Positions 45,358 to 54,080 of a stretch of DNA of 64,000 nucleotides are shown one piece after another; positions within the stretch are counted from its first letter, which is position 1, and each line of letters opens with the position of its first letter. The translations under genes and the position numbers were made by a program. The DNA is taken from positions 1 to 64,000 of the forward strand of contig NZ_JABAIM010000004.1 in assembly GCF_012641365.1 (NCBI RefSeq), written 5' to 3'. The notes below the pieces were generated by a model. It saw only the letters and a program-made list of their open reading frames with translations. It was not told where the DNA came from and searched no databases. Origin of the DNA: Leeia aquatica (lineage in GTDB: Bacteria > Pseudomonadota > Gammaproteobacteria > Burkholderiales > Leeiaceae).

Positions 45358-45386
45358 TTGACGCCCCCGGGCGCAGCCCCTATGCT
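45358..45386 (+). promoter_or_regulatory. Sigma-70 promoter of xth
   Basis: TTGACG (45358-45363) and TATGCT (45381-45386) are separated by 17 bases, 28 bases before the xth ATG. Matches are five and four of six. Confidence 0.65.
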
Positions 45387-45413
45387 GCGCCCACCCGCCA
45401 CCGGAGCCCTCCC

Positions 45414-46184
45414 ATGCGCATTGCCACCTGGAACGTCAACTCGCTCAATGTCCGGCTGCCCCACGTGCTGCAATGGCTACAGCAAGCGGCGCCGGATGTG
45501 CTGTGCCTACAAGAGCTGAAGCTGGAGGACCACAAGTTCCCGCGTGCCGAGCTGGAAGCCGCAGGCTATCAGGTGGCGTTTACCGGCCAGAAAACCTACA
45601 ACGGTGTGGCCATCCTCTCGCGCCAGCCGCTGGAAGACATCCAGTACAACCTGCCCAACCTGCCCGATGAGCAACGCCGACTGGTCGCCGCGACGGTGGG
45701 TGGCCTGCGGATCGTGTGCGGCTACTTTCCCAATGGCCAAGCGCTGGGTTCCGAGAAGTACCCCTACAAGCTGGGCTGGCTGAATGCGCTACACGACTGG
45801 CTGCAGGGCGAGCTGCAACGCTATCCCGCGCTGGCGCTGCTGGGCGACTACAACATCGCCCCCGCCGACCTCGACGTGCACGACCCCAAGGCGTGGGAAG
45901 GGCAAGTGCTGGTCAGCCCGCCCGAGCGCGAAGCGTACCAACGCCTGCTGGCACTGGGCCTGACCGACGCCTACCGTCACCTGCAGCCTGATACCGAGAA
46001 AGCCTTCACCTGGTGGGATTACCGCATGAACGGTTTCCGCCGCAACCTCGGCCTGCGCATCGACCATATCCTGCTGTCTGCCCCGGCACTGGACAAGCTC
46101 ACCGCCTGCGACATCGACCGCGAACCCCGCACTTGGGAACGCCCCAGTGACCACACCCCGGTGTGGGCTGAGCTTCAGGCATAA
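45414..46184 (+). CDS. xthA: Exodeoxyribonuclease III
   Basis: This 256-residue AP endonuclease/3'-exonuclease acts in base-excision repair. MRIATWNVNSLNVRLPHVL, CLQELKLED (metal-ligand Glu), LLGDYNIAPADLDVHDP and the end RIDHILLSAPALD...ERPSDHTPVW are the typical blocks. It converges with nadR, one base from that gene's stop. Confidence 0.96.
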   Translation: MRIATWNVNSLNVRLPHVLQWLQQAAPDVLCLQELKLEDHKFPRAELEAAGYQVAFTGQKTYNGVAILSRQPLEDIQYNLPNLPDEQRRLVAATVGGLRIVCGYFPNGQALGSEKYPYKLGWLNALHDWLQGELQRYPALALLGDYNIAPADLDVHDPKAWEGQVLVSPPEREAYQRLLALGLTDAYRHLQPDTEKAFTWWDYRMNGFRRNLGLRIDHILLSAPALDKLTACDIDREPRTWERPSDHTPVWAELQA

Positions 46185-46185
46185 A

Positions 46186-47217
46186 TCAGCCGGACAAAAG
46201 TGCGACCTTCAAGCTGGCTTGCCGCTCCTCAAGGGGGCCGGAGAGTAACTGATAGGGGATGCCACGCTGGTTCAGCGTATCGACATACCATTGATGCTGG
46301 CGCAGACGGAATGCTTCGTCTTGCCGAGTGCCATCCTGCACCATGGGAAAGTCTGGCGCGGACAGGAATACCTTGTGATACGCTCGCTGAGACAAGTGAT
46401 GTAAGGCCGGTGCGGCTTGAGCAAACAGGGCCAGACTGTAGAAGAGTGTGGTCAACGGTGAGGTATCACAAATAACCCAATGCCGCGCCCGGCATGCGGC
46501 CTCCTGCTCCCGGCGTACTTGCTCTTCCGCGATCATCAACAGGTCATCATAGATCAACTTACCCTGTCGTTGCTCCCATAGCTCGCGCCCATACTCCGCA
46601 ACACAAGGCTCATCCAGCCAGGCGGCCAGCCAGGCCGTCAGGGTACTCTTGCCCGTAGATTCCGCACCAAGCAGGCACAGCCTGGGCATCCAGTCATCCA
46701 GCACGGGCAAGGCCAGATGCTGCCGGGCCGTACGCCAGTGCTGACGCAACTGTGTGCCGGATACCGGCATCCGGGACCGCTGCGGGTCATAACTGACGTG
46801 CATCACCTGCTCGCCAAAGTGCGCGGACAATGCAGCCGCAAAGCCCTCACCGTATGCCTCGCTGGTAAATACCGCCTGCACATTGACTTCCAGCACCCGC
46901 TGCAGCCAGGCTGCCATGAACTGGCGTTGCGCATTATCGCTGGCATCATTGGCAGGCATATCCGGCACCGCCATACCGGCCTGCTGTAGCTGTGTTACCT
47001 TTTCAGGCGTAATGACACTGATCACACTCTCAGGGGCGCACGCTCTCAACCAGCGTTCGCGTTGCTCTGCTGCGCACCCAGGATATTCAGGCGAAGAGTA
47101 GCTCACAATCACCAGCCGTTTGCACTTTGCGGCCGCAAACTGGATCAGCCCCAAATGCCCACGGTGCAATGGGGAGAACTTGCCGACCACCAGCCCGGTG
47201 TCAAACCGGGCGCTCAC
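46186..47217 (-). CDS. nadR: Bifunctional NMN adenylyltransferase / nicotinamide riboside kinase (NadR without regulator domain)
   Basis: This 343-residue protein has an N-terminal nucleotidyltransferase with HRGH (His18, His21 in GKFSPLHRGH) and a C-terminal P-loop kinase (LLGAESTGKSTL near 183-193). It would phosphorylate nicotinamide riboside and adenylate NMN to NAD. The helix-turn-helix repressor domain of E. coli NadR is absent. It overlaps pnuC by four bases (ATGA), the transporter for its substrate. Confidence 0.93.
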   Translation of the reverse strand: MSARFDTGLVVGKFSPLHRGHLGLIQFAAAKCKRLVIVSYSSPEYPGCAAEQRERWLRACAPESVISVITPEKVTQLQQAGMAVPDMPANDASDNAQRQFMAAWLQRVLEVNVQAVFTSEAYGEGFAAALSAHFGEQVMHVSYDPQRSRMPVSGTQLRQHWRTARQHLALPVLDDWMPRLCLLGAESTGKSTLTAWLAAWLDEPCVAEYGRELWEQRQGKLIYDDLLMIAEEQVRREQEAACRARHWVICDTSPLTTLFYSLALFAQAAPALHHLSQRAYHKVFLSAPDFPMVQDGTRQDEAFRLRQHQWYVDTLNQRGIPYQLLSGPLEERQASLKVALLSG

Positions 47218-47768
47218 CGCTCAGCCTGCCGATGCCAGCGCCAGCCGCCATACCATGCATTGAACCAGAAGAGGACATACACAGCGGCAGTCAACTGCAA
47301 ACCCCGTGACGCATAAACCGGGATCGCGATGGTATTCACCAGAATCCAGCATAACCAGCTTTCCACCCGCCGAGCCATCAGCAAGAACTGACCCAGGACA
47401 CTCAGCGCCAGGATGGCTGAGTCCCAAAATGGGGCATAGGCATTGGTATAGCGGTGCAAAATCATGCCATATCCATAGGTGACCCCCCCGGCAAACACGG
47501 CCAGCATCAGCATCATCCGGATCGGTACTCGACGTATTGGCGGTTCGACGCGCTGGATCCCACCGCGCCACTGCCACCAGCCCCACAGACTGGTGACAAT
47601 GAAGAACCCTTGCAATACAACATCTGCATAAAGCTGGCTTTGATAGAACAGGGTGGCAAACAGGGCACAGGCGATAATGCCCGTCCACCAGGTATGCACC
47701 CGGTTTTGGGCCGCCAGCCACACGGAGACCAGATATAAAAGATTAGCGGCTATTTCGAGAGGTGACAT
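47214..47768 (-). CDS. pnuC: Nicotinamide riboside transporter PnuC
   Basis: This is a 184-residue membrane protein with seven hydrophobic segments and PnuC hallmarks (FIVTSLWGWWQWRG and WILVNTIAIPVYASRGLQLTA). It facilitates uptake of nicotinamide riboside, trapped by the NadR kinase encoded next. ATG 47768 is chosen as start; 14 upstream codons are open. Confidence 0.94.
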   Translation of the reverse strand: MSPLEIAANLLYLVSVWLAAQNRVHTWWTGIIACALFATLFYQSQLYADVVLQGFFIVTSLWGWWQWRGGIQRVEPPIRRVPIRMMLMLAVFAGGVTYGYGMILHRYTNAYAPFWDSAILALSVLGQFLLMARRVESWLCWILVNTIAIPVYASRGLQLTAAVYVLFWFNAWYGGWRWHRQAER

Positions 47769-47840
47769 GGGTTTTCCAGAGGTGTCAGCTGCTGGTGCTG
47801 AAAAGCGCACAGTTTAGCAGGGTAAAGCTCGGTAGCCAGC

Positions 47841-48227
47841 CTATCGGAGGTGCTTGGCCTTGGCAAAGCGCCGGGTGGGCGTACCTTGGTGGAAGCGCAT
47901 CTGCCAACCCGCAGCCGTGTGCTGCCAGAGTGAGCTGCGCAGGGTGAAGCGGCTGAGGCGGCCAGATGCATCCAGGTTGGCGGAACGGTAGGTCAACTGC
48001 GCTAACGCATCGCCCAGTGGGGTCAGTGCATAGTCTTGCGACCAGATGGCAGGGCCTTCGCTTTCCGCCAGCAAGGCGGCGACGATGCTGTCGCGGCTGT
48101 ACACGGTGCCAGACCGGCCAAACTCCTCAAACGCCGGGTGTAGCAGCGCTTGTAGCCGTGCCGGGTCATGGCGAACCGCCGCTTGATGTAGTTCTATTTC
48201 CTGAGCACGTAGCAGTTCGAGAAGCAT
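47841..48227 (-). CDS. DUF4440 / NTF2-like protein
   Basis: This is a 128-residue single-domain protein of the NTF2-like fold, similar to DUF4440 members. AAVRHDPARLQALLHPAFEEFGRSGTVYSRDSIVAAL and LWQHTAAGWQMRFHQGT are characteristic. Function unknown; such proteins often bind small ligands. It sits upstream of pnuC-nadR on the same strand, 72 bases from pnuC, and may be independent. Confidence 0.8.
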   Translation of the reverse strand: MLLELLRAQEIELHQAAVRHDPARLQALLHPAFEEFGRSGTVYSRDSIVAALLAESEGPAIWSQDYALTPLGDALAQLTYRSANLDASGRLSRFTLRSSLWQHTAAGWQMRFHQGTPTRRFAKAKHLR

Positions 48228-48392
48228 GGTATGGCCTTAAGCAATGAGGATTAGTGGCAAAGTTTAACCCTGCTGAAAGGCCATCTTGCATGAGCGCCCA
48301 CAGCAGGACAAGACTCATTCCTTGAAGCATGCTTGATGCTGCTTCCAGTCATGGTGCCTGATCGGCTAGCTACTGGCTGCCCGCATTACCCC

Positions 48393-48959
48393 TCAGACCA
48401 CAGCGGCGTAAACGCAGCTATTGCGCAGTTGACCATCCGGCGTGATGCGCTCGTGGCGCAGTATGCCTTCGAGCTGCATGCCGATGGCCTCGCACAGACG
48501 GCGACTGGCGACATTCGCCTCATCAACCCAGGCGCACACCCGGCGCGCACCCAGCTGTTCAAAGGCATAGCGTACTAAAGCCCCGACCGCTTCACGCATC
48601 AAGCCCTGCCCCTGATAGCCTTTTCGGCCCCAATAGCCAATCTCAAAGCTGGGAACGGCCCAGTCAATATCATGCAGGCCGATGCTGGCCACCAGTTCAC
48701 CGGCGGTGTCGAAAACCAGATAATTCAGCGTGGTACGTTGCATGAACCAGGCCGCGCTCAAACGGCACCAGCTCTCAGACACCGCGACCGAGGGCTCAGC
48801 CTGCGCCCACGGCAGGGAGGCGGGCCATTGCCGCAGCAGGTCCAGCGTCTCCACCACGGCCGCATGGACCATGGCACCATCGCCAGCACGAGGCACCCGC
48901 AACCGCAGGCGAGGGGTGGTCAGTTCCGTGTGTATGTCTCGCAGTATGAAGCTCATCAT
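48393..48959 (-). CDS. GNAT acetyltransferase, RimJ/RimL type
   Basis: This is a 188-residue GNAT protein. TPRLRLRVPRAGDGAMV opens the RimJ/RimL-like fold, IGYWGRKGYQGQGLMREAV is the acetyl-CoA loop, and NVASRRLCEAIGM follows. It may acetylate protein N-termini or a small molecule. ATGs at 48959 and the next codon are both possible. It is 12 bases downstream of another GNAT gene on the same strand, perhaps cotranscribed. Confidence 0.9.
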   Translation of the reverse strand: MMSFILRDIHTELTTPRLRLRVPRAGDGAMVHAAVVETLDLLRQWPASLPWAQAEPSVAVSESWCRLSAAWFMQRTTLNYLVFDTAGELVASIGLHDIDWAVPSFEIGYWGRKGYQGQGLMREAVGALVRYAFEQLGARRVCAWVDEANVASRRLCEAIGMQLEGILRHERITPDGQLRNSCVYAAVV

Positions 48960-48971
48960 CTCCCGCTTTAT

Positions 48972-49442
48972 TCACAATTGAAAACGTAATACTGGGAGCT
49001 GGCGGGCCTCACCGCAAACTGGCCGATCAGCCCAATGATCCAACACCGCGCCGAGCTTTTCATAAAAAGCCTGTGCATTCGGGTCTGATTCCACCCAGAC
49101 CACTTTCAGTCCCATGCTGGTTGCAACCATGAGGGCGTGTTGAACCAATCGCTTGCCGTGACCACCACCATGGTAAGCGGGGTCAACCCAACAGTGTTCG
49201 ATATACCATCGCCCTTCAAAGGTCTCCAAACCGGTGAACGCAATAATTTCGCTACCCACATCCACCTGCCGCTCCAGGACAAAGTAGTTTGCCGCAATCT
49301 GCTCGGGTCGCAGCGTCAATGCTTCATCCCAAGCCGCCAGCCAATGCGTAGGGTAGGGCCAATGCGCCTTGCCTTTCTTGGCTAGCCTTGTCAAAGCATC
49401 CGCATCATTTTGCTGTGCCTGGCGCAGTATTGCTGTCATCAT
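48972..49442 (-). CDS. GNAT acetyltransferase
   Basis: This is a 156-residue GNAT protein. The acetyl-CoA loop is visible in DPAYHGGGHGKRLVQHAL, followed by DPNAQAFYEKLGAV. The substrate is unknown. It is upstream of and close to the RimJ-like gene. The stretch 49443-49619 before it (177 bases) shows no gene. Confidence 0.88.
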   Translation of the reverse strand: MMTAILRQAQQNDADALTRLAKKGKAHWPYPTHWLAAWDEALTLRPEQIAANYFVLERQVDVGSEIIAFTGLETFEGRWYIEHCWVDPAYHGGGHGKRLVQHALMVATSMGLKVVWVESDPNAQAFYEKLGAVLDHWADRPVCGEARQLPVLRFQL

Positions 49443-49619
49443 CGCTTGTCACTTCGTCGGAATGAGCGGGTCTGGCAAAGCCTGGTAGGGGCCTTCTTCC
49501 TGCACCGGTCACAACAGGCGCGATGCACTCGTTGGATGGGAAGAGGGGTATCGGAGTAGGGTGCTGCCAGCAAAGCTGAAACAGTAGTCAAACACGTCTG
49601 GGGTTGCAATACGCTCACC

Positions 49620-50309
49620 TTAACAGCCTGACGCGTCCAGCGTCGTCAGGTAGCTGAAGTAATCCTGCAGCGTTCGCCCTTCCTGCTGTGGATACACTTC
49701 CTCCAACACCCGCCACTGCTGCAGACGGTCGATACGGAAATGCCGCATGGCCTGGCGCAGCTCGCACCAGGCCGCCAGCGTCCAGCGGTCGCCCCAGAAG
49801 AACAGGCCCAGCGGCCACACCACCCGCTCGGTCAGCAGGCCATCCTCACGCACATAGCTAAGCAGCAGTTTGTGACGCTGCAAGATGGCTTCCCGCACCG
49901 GGGCCAGCCGCTCCAGCGGATAGGGGCGCTGGCCGGCCACATAGGAGGGGTTGGCCTGCAGCGTTTGCACCAGTGCAGTGGGCAAGGTGGTTTCCAGCTT
50001 GGTCATCGCCGCCTGGGCCGCCTGCCGGGCCTCCCGGTCCGCCCAGCCCGCCACCATGCGCGCGCCGAGGTGCAAGGCGCGTACTTCGTCCGGGGTGAAC
50101 AGCAGTGGCGGCAATTCAAACCCCTTGCGCAGCCGGTAGCCCACCCCGGCTTCGCCATCAATCGGTGCGCCACTGCTCATCAGGTCACGGATATCGCGGT
50201 AGATGGTGCGGTCGGACACCTCCAGCCATTCCGCCAGCTGCTGCGCGGTGGTACAGCGCCGCCCGCGCAGCAGCAGCAAAATCTGCATCAGCCGGTCAGC
50301 CCGCCTCAT
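49620..50309 (-). CDS. YafY-family regulator (HTH_11 and WYL domains)
   Basis: This 229-residue DNA-binding regulator has an N-terminal winged helix (RADRLMQILLLLRGRRCTTAQQLAEWLEVSDRTIYRDI) and a WYL-type ligand-binding domain (about 135-225; YVREDGLLTERVVWPLGLFFWGDRWTLAAW). Targets are unknown but may include its own operon. Its ATG overlaps the stop of the DUF1801-like gene (ATGA). Confidence 0.92.
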   Translation of the reverse strand: MRRADRLMQILLLLRGRRCTTAQQLAEWLEVSDRTIYRDIRDLMSSGAPIDGEAGVGYRLRKGFELPPLLFTPDEVRALHLGARMVAGWADREARQAAQAAMTKLETTLPTALVQTLQANPSYVAGQRPYPLERLAPVREAILQRHKLLLSYVREDGLLTERVVWPLGLFFWGDRWTLAAWCELRQAMRHFRIDRLQQWRVLEEVYPQQEGRTLQDYFSYLTTLDASGC

Positions 50310-50686
50310 CGGCGCTTCCTGGCCTGTCCGATGGCTACCGCCTCGGCCAGCCAGCCCAGCAGCTCATCGCCTGCGACATCGTCCGTCGTCTCAAAGCGCA
50401 AGTGGCGACAACGCTTACCGTCTCCCAGCAAGCGTTGCTGCGGATCATGCAGCTCAACCCCATGCTCGAACAGCAGGTGAACCGCACCGTCCCGTTGCGG
50501 GAACAGGCCGCAGACATAGCCTGCGGTGGCATGATGAAAAGCCAGCCCTTGCCAGCCCAGATTCAGGCGCTCCTGCAAAGGCTGGGCGTCAAGCAACTGC
50601 ACCCGCAGCTGCAGCAGCAGTGTCGCGCACGGCTCCGGCCAGCGTGCCAGCCAGTCCAGCACGGCGGCGGACGGTGGGGTGATCAC
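50306..50686 (-). CDS. DUF1801-like protein
   Basis: This 126-residue protein resembles DUF1801 (YdhG/Fra-like). LDWLARWPEPCATLLLQLRVQLLDAQPLQERLNLGWQGLAF is the helical part, then GLFPQRDGAVHLLFEHGVELHD and KRCRHLRF. The start is the GTG that overlaps the previous stop (GTGA). Proposed functions in the family are uncertain. It is the middle gene of a three-gene operon. Confidence 0.75.
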   Translation of the reverse strand: MITPPSAAVLDWLARWPEPCATLLLQLRVQLLDAQPLQERLNLGWQGLAFHHATAGYVCGLFPQRDGAVHLLFEHGVELHDPQQRLLGDGKRCRHLRFETTDDVAGDELLGWLAEAVAIGQARKRR

Positions 50687-50991
50687 AGTGGGTGGCTCTG
50701 TAAATGCTGCATGTCGATACTGTCTGCCTCGATCAGTGCAAAAAATGCACCACAACTGGGTAGTTGCATCACCGCCTGCATGGCAGCCTGCGCGCTGGCA
50801 GCATCCTGCCACAGAATCGAATCCAGCCAGCGGCCATCCTCCGCGCGGGCCAGCTGGCGATGGCGAAAGCCCGGCAGGCGGGCGACATCGGCTTGCATGG
50901 CATGTACGGCAGCGAGCACAGTGTCGGCGTCAACGTCGGGGTGGGTACGAAACCACACTTGCTCAAGGCAGGCGGCAGTGGCAGCGGTCAT
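50683..50991 (-). CDS. Small dimeric alpha/beta-barrel (ABM-like) protein
   Basis: This 102-residue protein has the layout of an antibiotic-biosynthesis-monooxygenase-like barrel: ACLEQVWFRTHPDVDADTVLAAVHAMQADVARLPGF, then DGRWLDSILWQDAASAQAAMQAVMQ. The catalytic activity is unknown. AGGAG precedes the ATG. It is the first gene of the operon with the DUF1801-like and YafY genes. Confidence 0.7.
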   Translation of the reverse strand: MTAATAACLEQVWFRTHPDVDADTVLAAVHAMQADVARLPGFRHRQLARAEDGRWLDSILWQDAASAQAAMQAVMQLPSCGAFFALIEADSIDMQHLQSHPL

Positions 50992-51052
50992 ATCAGGGCT
51001 CCTGTCAGTCGTCACCGGCGCGAATCGCCAGCTGGAACTGCAGTGTACGCCC

Positions 51053-51080
51053 GGCTCCTGACAGGCCACTGTCAGGAGCC
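51053..51080 (-). repeat. Perfect 12-base inverted repeat after pilU
   Basis: GGCTCCTGACAG (51053-51064) and CTGTCAGGAGCC (51069-51080) form a perfect stem with a four-base GCCA loop. It lies eight bases beyond the pilU stop. No T-run follows on the minus strand, so it may be a weak terminator, an RNA-stabilising hairpin or a protein-binding palindrome. Confidence 0.7.
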
Positions 51081-51087
51081 TTGCCGG

Positions 51088-52224
51088 TCAAACGATGTCG
51101 AGGTGATCCAGCCCGGAGAGAATGTCCCGGCTCTTGGCTTCCTGCCCGTGCAGCTTGATGCGCAGACGCAGGTCGTTCACTGAGTCGGCATTACGCAAGG
51201 CATCCTCGTAGCTGATATAGCCACCTTCGTAGAGATCGAACAGCGCCTGGTCGAAGGTCTGCATGCCCAGCTCGCGGCTCTTGGACATGATTTCCTTGAT
51301 CTCGTGCACATCGCCCTTGAAGATCAGGTCCGCAATCAGCGGCGAATTGAGCATGATTTCTACCGCAGGCACCCGCCCCTTGGTGCCCTTGATCGGCAAC
51401 AGACGCTGCGACACAAAGGCTTTCAGGTTCAGCGACAAGTCCATCAGCAGCTGGGCACGCCGCTCTTCCGGGAAGAAGTTGATCACCCGGTCCAGCGCCT
51501 GGTTGGCCGAGTTGGCGTGCAGGGTGGCCATGCACAAGTGACCGGTTTCGGCAAAGGCAATGGCGTAATCCATGGTGTCGCGGTCACGAATTTCCCCGAT
51601 CAGGATCACGTCCGGCGCCTGCCGCAGGGTGTTCTTCAGCGCGGCACCCCAGCTGTCGGTATCGACCCCGACTTCTCGCTGGGTAATGATGCAGCTCCGG
51701 TGCTCGTGCACGTACTCGATCGGGTCTTCGATGGTGATGATGTGGCCGAAAGAGTTTTCATTGCGGAAGCCGATCATCGCCGCCAGCGAAGTCGATTTGC
51801 CGGAACCGGTACCGCCGACAAAGATCACCAGACCGCGCTTGGTCATGGCAATGTCTTTCAGCACGGTAGGCAGCTTCAGCTCATCCAGCGACGGGATCTT
51901 GGTATTGATGGTCCGGAACACCAGCCCGACCTTGGCCTGCTGCACAAAGGCGTTCACCCGGAAGCGGCCAATCTGCGGCGGGCTGATGGCGAAATTACAC
52001 TCGTTGGATGCTTCAAACTCTTCGGCCTGACGGTCATTCATCACCGCCCGCGCCAATTCCTTGGTGTGCTGCTGCGACAGCGCCTGATTCGAGACTGGCG
52101 TCACCTTGCCGTCGATCTTCAGCGCCGGGGGGAAGTCTGTCGTAATGAACAAATCAGATGCATTCTTGGCGACCATCAGCTTGAGCAGGTCGTGCATGAA
52201 TTTGGTAGCCTGATCGCGCTCCAT
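51088..52224 (-). CDS. pilU: Type IV pilus retraction ATPase PilU
   Basis: This 378-residue secretion ATPase is PilU-type. Walker A is VGGTGSGKSTS, the Asp box IGEIRDRDTMDYAIAF and the His box GHLCMATLHANSA are clear. PilU works with PilT to retract pili. It begins 39 bases after the pilT stop. Complete. Confidence 0.95.
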   Translation of the reverse strand: MERDQATKFMHDLLKLMVAKNASDLFITTDFPPALKIDGKVTPVSNQALSQQHTKELARAVMNDRQAEEFEASNECNFAISPPQIGRFRVNAFVQQAKVGLVFRTINTKIPSLDELKLPTVLKDIAMTKRGLVIFVGGTGSGKSTSLAAMIGFRNENSFGHIITIEDPIEYVHEHRSCIITQREVGVDTDSWGAALKNTLRQAPDVILIGEIRDRDTMDYAIAFAETGHLCMATLHANSANQALDRVINFFPEERRAQLLMDLSLNLKAFVSQRLLPIKGTKGRVPAVEIMLNSPLIADLIFKGDVHEIKEIMSKSRELGMQTFDQALFDLYEGGYISYEDALRNADSVNDLRLRIKLHGQEAKSRDILSGLDHLDIV

Positions 52225-52263
52225 GGCAATCTCCTTGAATCAGGTCAGCGCTGCTGCACCGGG

Positions 52264-53304
52264 TTACTGGAACAGATCCTTGTTGGCGGCGCGCACCTTG
52301 GCTTCGGCACTGCTCACGATATTGCGACGCACCAGCTCCTGCAGACACTGATCCAGCGTCTGCATGCCGACGCCCTGGCCGGTCTGGATGGAGGAGTACA
52401 TCTGGGCAATCTTGTTCTCACGGATCAGGTTCCGGATCGCCGGGGTACCGATCATGATTTCGTGCGCCGCCACCCGGCCCGTGCCGTCCTTGGTCTTGAG
52501 CAGGGTCTGCGAAATCACCGCCCGCAGCGATTCGGACAACATGGCACGCACCATGTCCTTTTCTGCTGCCGGGAACACGTCAACAATCCGGTCGATGGTC
52601 TTGGCCGCCGAGCTGGTGTGCAGGGTACCAAATACCAGGTGACCGGTTTCGGCGGCGGTCAACGCCAGCCGGATGGTTTCCAGGTCACGCATTTCGCCCA
52701 CCAGAATCACATCCGGGTCTTCCCGCAGCGCCGAACGCAGCGCGTTGTTGAAGGAGAGCGTATGCGGCCCGACTTCACGCTGGTTGATCAGGCACTTCTT
52801 CGATTCGTGCACGAATTCGATCGGGTCTTCCACCGTCAGGATGTGGCCGTACTCGTTTTCGTTGATATGGTTGACCATGCCGGCCAGCGTGGTGGACTTG
52901 CCGGAACCGGTCGGCCCGGTGACCAGCACAATGCCGCGCGGCTGATTGGAGATTTCCTTGAAGATCACCGGCGCATTCAGCTCCTCCAGCGTCAGCACCT
53001 TACTGGGAATGGTACGGAACACGGCGGCAGCGCCCCGGTTCTGCACAAAGGCATTCACCCGGAAACGCGCCAGATTGGGGATTTCAAACGAGAAGTCGCA
53101 CTCCAGCGTTTCTTCATACACCTTGCGCTGGCCATCATTCATGATGTCGTACACCATGTCGTGTACGTCTTTGTGCTCCAGCGGCGGCAGGTTGATACGC
53201 CGTACGTCACCATGCACCCGGATCATTGGCGGCAGCCCGGAGGACAAGTGCAAATCGGACGCCTTGTTCTTTACTGAAAACGCCAGCAGCTCAGCGATTT
53301 CCAT
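52264..53304 (-). CDS. pilT: Type IV pilus retraction ATPase PilT
   Basis: This 346-residue hexameric ATPase drives pilus retraction, twitching and DNA uptake. Walker A is VTGPTGSGKSTT, the Asp box GEMRDLETIRLALTAAETGH, and the AIRNLIRE motif near the C-terminus is typical of PilT. AAGGATA precedes the ATG. It reads divergently from yggS, as in many proteobacteria. Confidence 0.97.
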   Translation of the reverse strand: MEIAELLAFSVKNKASDLHLSSGLPPMIRVHGDVRRINLPPLEHKDVHDMVYDIMNDGQRKVYEETLECDFSFEIPNLARFRVNAFVQNRGAAAVFRTIPSKVLTLEELNAPVIFKEISNQPRGIVLVTGPTGSGKSTTLAGMVNHINENEYGHILTVEDPIEFVHESKKCLINQREVGPHTLSFNNALRSALREDPDVILVGEMRDLETIRLALTAAETGHLVFGTLHTSSAAKTIDRIVDVFPAAEKDMVRAMLSESLRAVISQTLLKTKDGTGRVAAHEIMIGTPAIRNLIRENKIAQMYSSIQTGQGVGMQTLDQCLQELVRRNIVSSAEAKVRAANKDLFQ

Positions 53305-53378
53305 TTATACTATCCTTTCGCGCAGATGCAACGGCAAACAACGGCAGGAAGCGCCTTCACAGGCGGCAACAGTCCATT

Positions 53379-54080
53379 ATGAGTTCAATATCCAGCGCCT
53401 TGCAAGGCGTGCTCCAGCAGATCCGGCAAACGGCGCTTGCCGCCGGGCGTGAGCCTGACAGCGTGCAATTGCTGGCCGTCAGCAAAACCTTTCCGGCCGA
53501 AGCGATCCGGGAAGCCTGGGCCGCCGGGCAAACGGCGTTTGGCGAAAACTATGTGCAGGAACTTCTGGACAAGGCCCATATTCTAACGGATTTGCCAGTA
53601 CAATGGCATTTCATCGGGCCGTTACAGAGCAACAAGACGCGCCCCGTTGCCGAAATTGCACACTGGGTTCATAGCGTAGACCGGCTGAAGATTGCCGAGC
53701 GCCTGTCCGCCCAACGGCCCGCACAGATGCCGCCCTTGAATATCTGCCTGCAGGTCAACATCAGCGGGGAGGACAGCAAGAGCGGCGTGACGCCGTCGGA
53801 GCTGCCCGCGCTGGCCGCAGCGGTGGCGCGCTTGCCACGTCTGGTCTTGCGTGGGCTGATGTGTATTCCAGCCCCGACGACGGACCCGCTACAGCAGCAG
53901 GCCGCGTTTGCTGCCCTGCGAGAGCTTTATGAGCAGCTGCTGGTGGACGGGCTGGCGCTGGACACCCTGTCGATGGGCATGTCTGCCGACATGGTGGCCG
54001 CAATTCGGGAAGGGGCGACCATGGTGCGCGTCGGAACGGCCATTTTCGGTCACCGTCATTACCCGGGGAATCCTGCATGA
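53379..54080 (+). CDS. yggS: PLP-binding protein of the YggS/PROSC family
   Basis: This 233-residue PLP homeostasis protein has the alanine-racemase-like barrel. The PLP lysine is in LLAVSKTFPAEAI, followed by FGENYVQEL, WHFIGPLQSNK and the end block GMSADMVAAIREGATMVRVGTAIFG. It controls vitamin B6 and amino-acid balance. It diverges from pilT and overlaps the next lipoprotein gene by four bases. Confidence 0.96.
   Translation: MSSISSALQGVLQQIRQTALAAGREPDSVQLLAVSKTFPAEAIREAWAAGQTAFGENYVQELLDKAHILTDLPVQWHFIGPLQSNKTRPVAEIAHWVHSVDRLKIAERLSAQRPAQMPPLNICLQVNISGEDSKSGVTPSELPALAAAVARLPRLVLRGLMCIPAPTTDPLQQQAAFAALRELYEQLLVDGLALDTLSMGMSADMVAAIREGATMVRVGTAIFGHRHYPGNPA

Noticed and set aside
51304-53277. 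Very long plus-strand frame (about 657 codons)
   Set aside because: It is antisense to pilU and pilT and composed of biased His/Gly/Arg/Gln residues. The repeated-looking blocks reflect homology between pilT and pilU.
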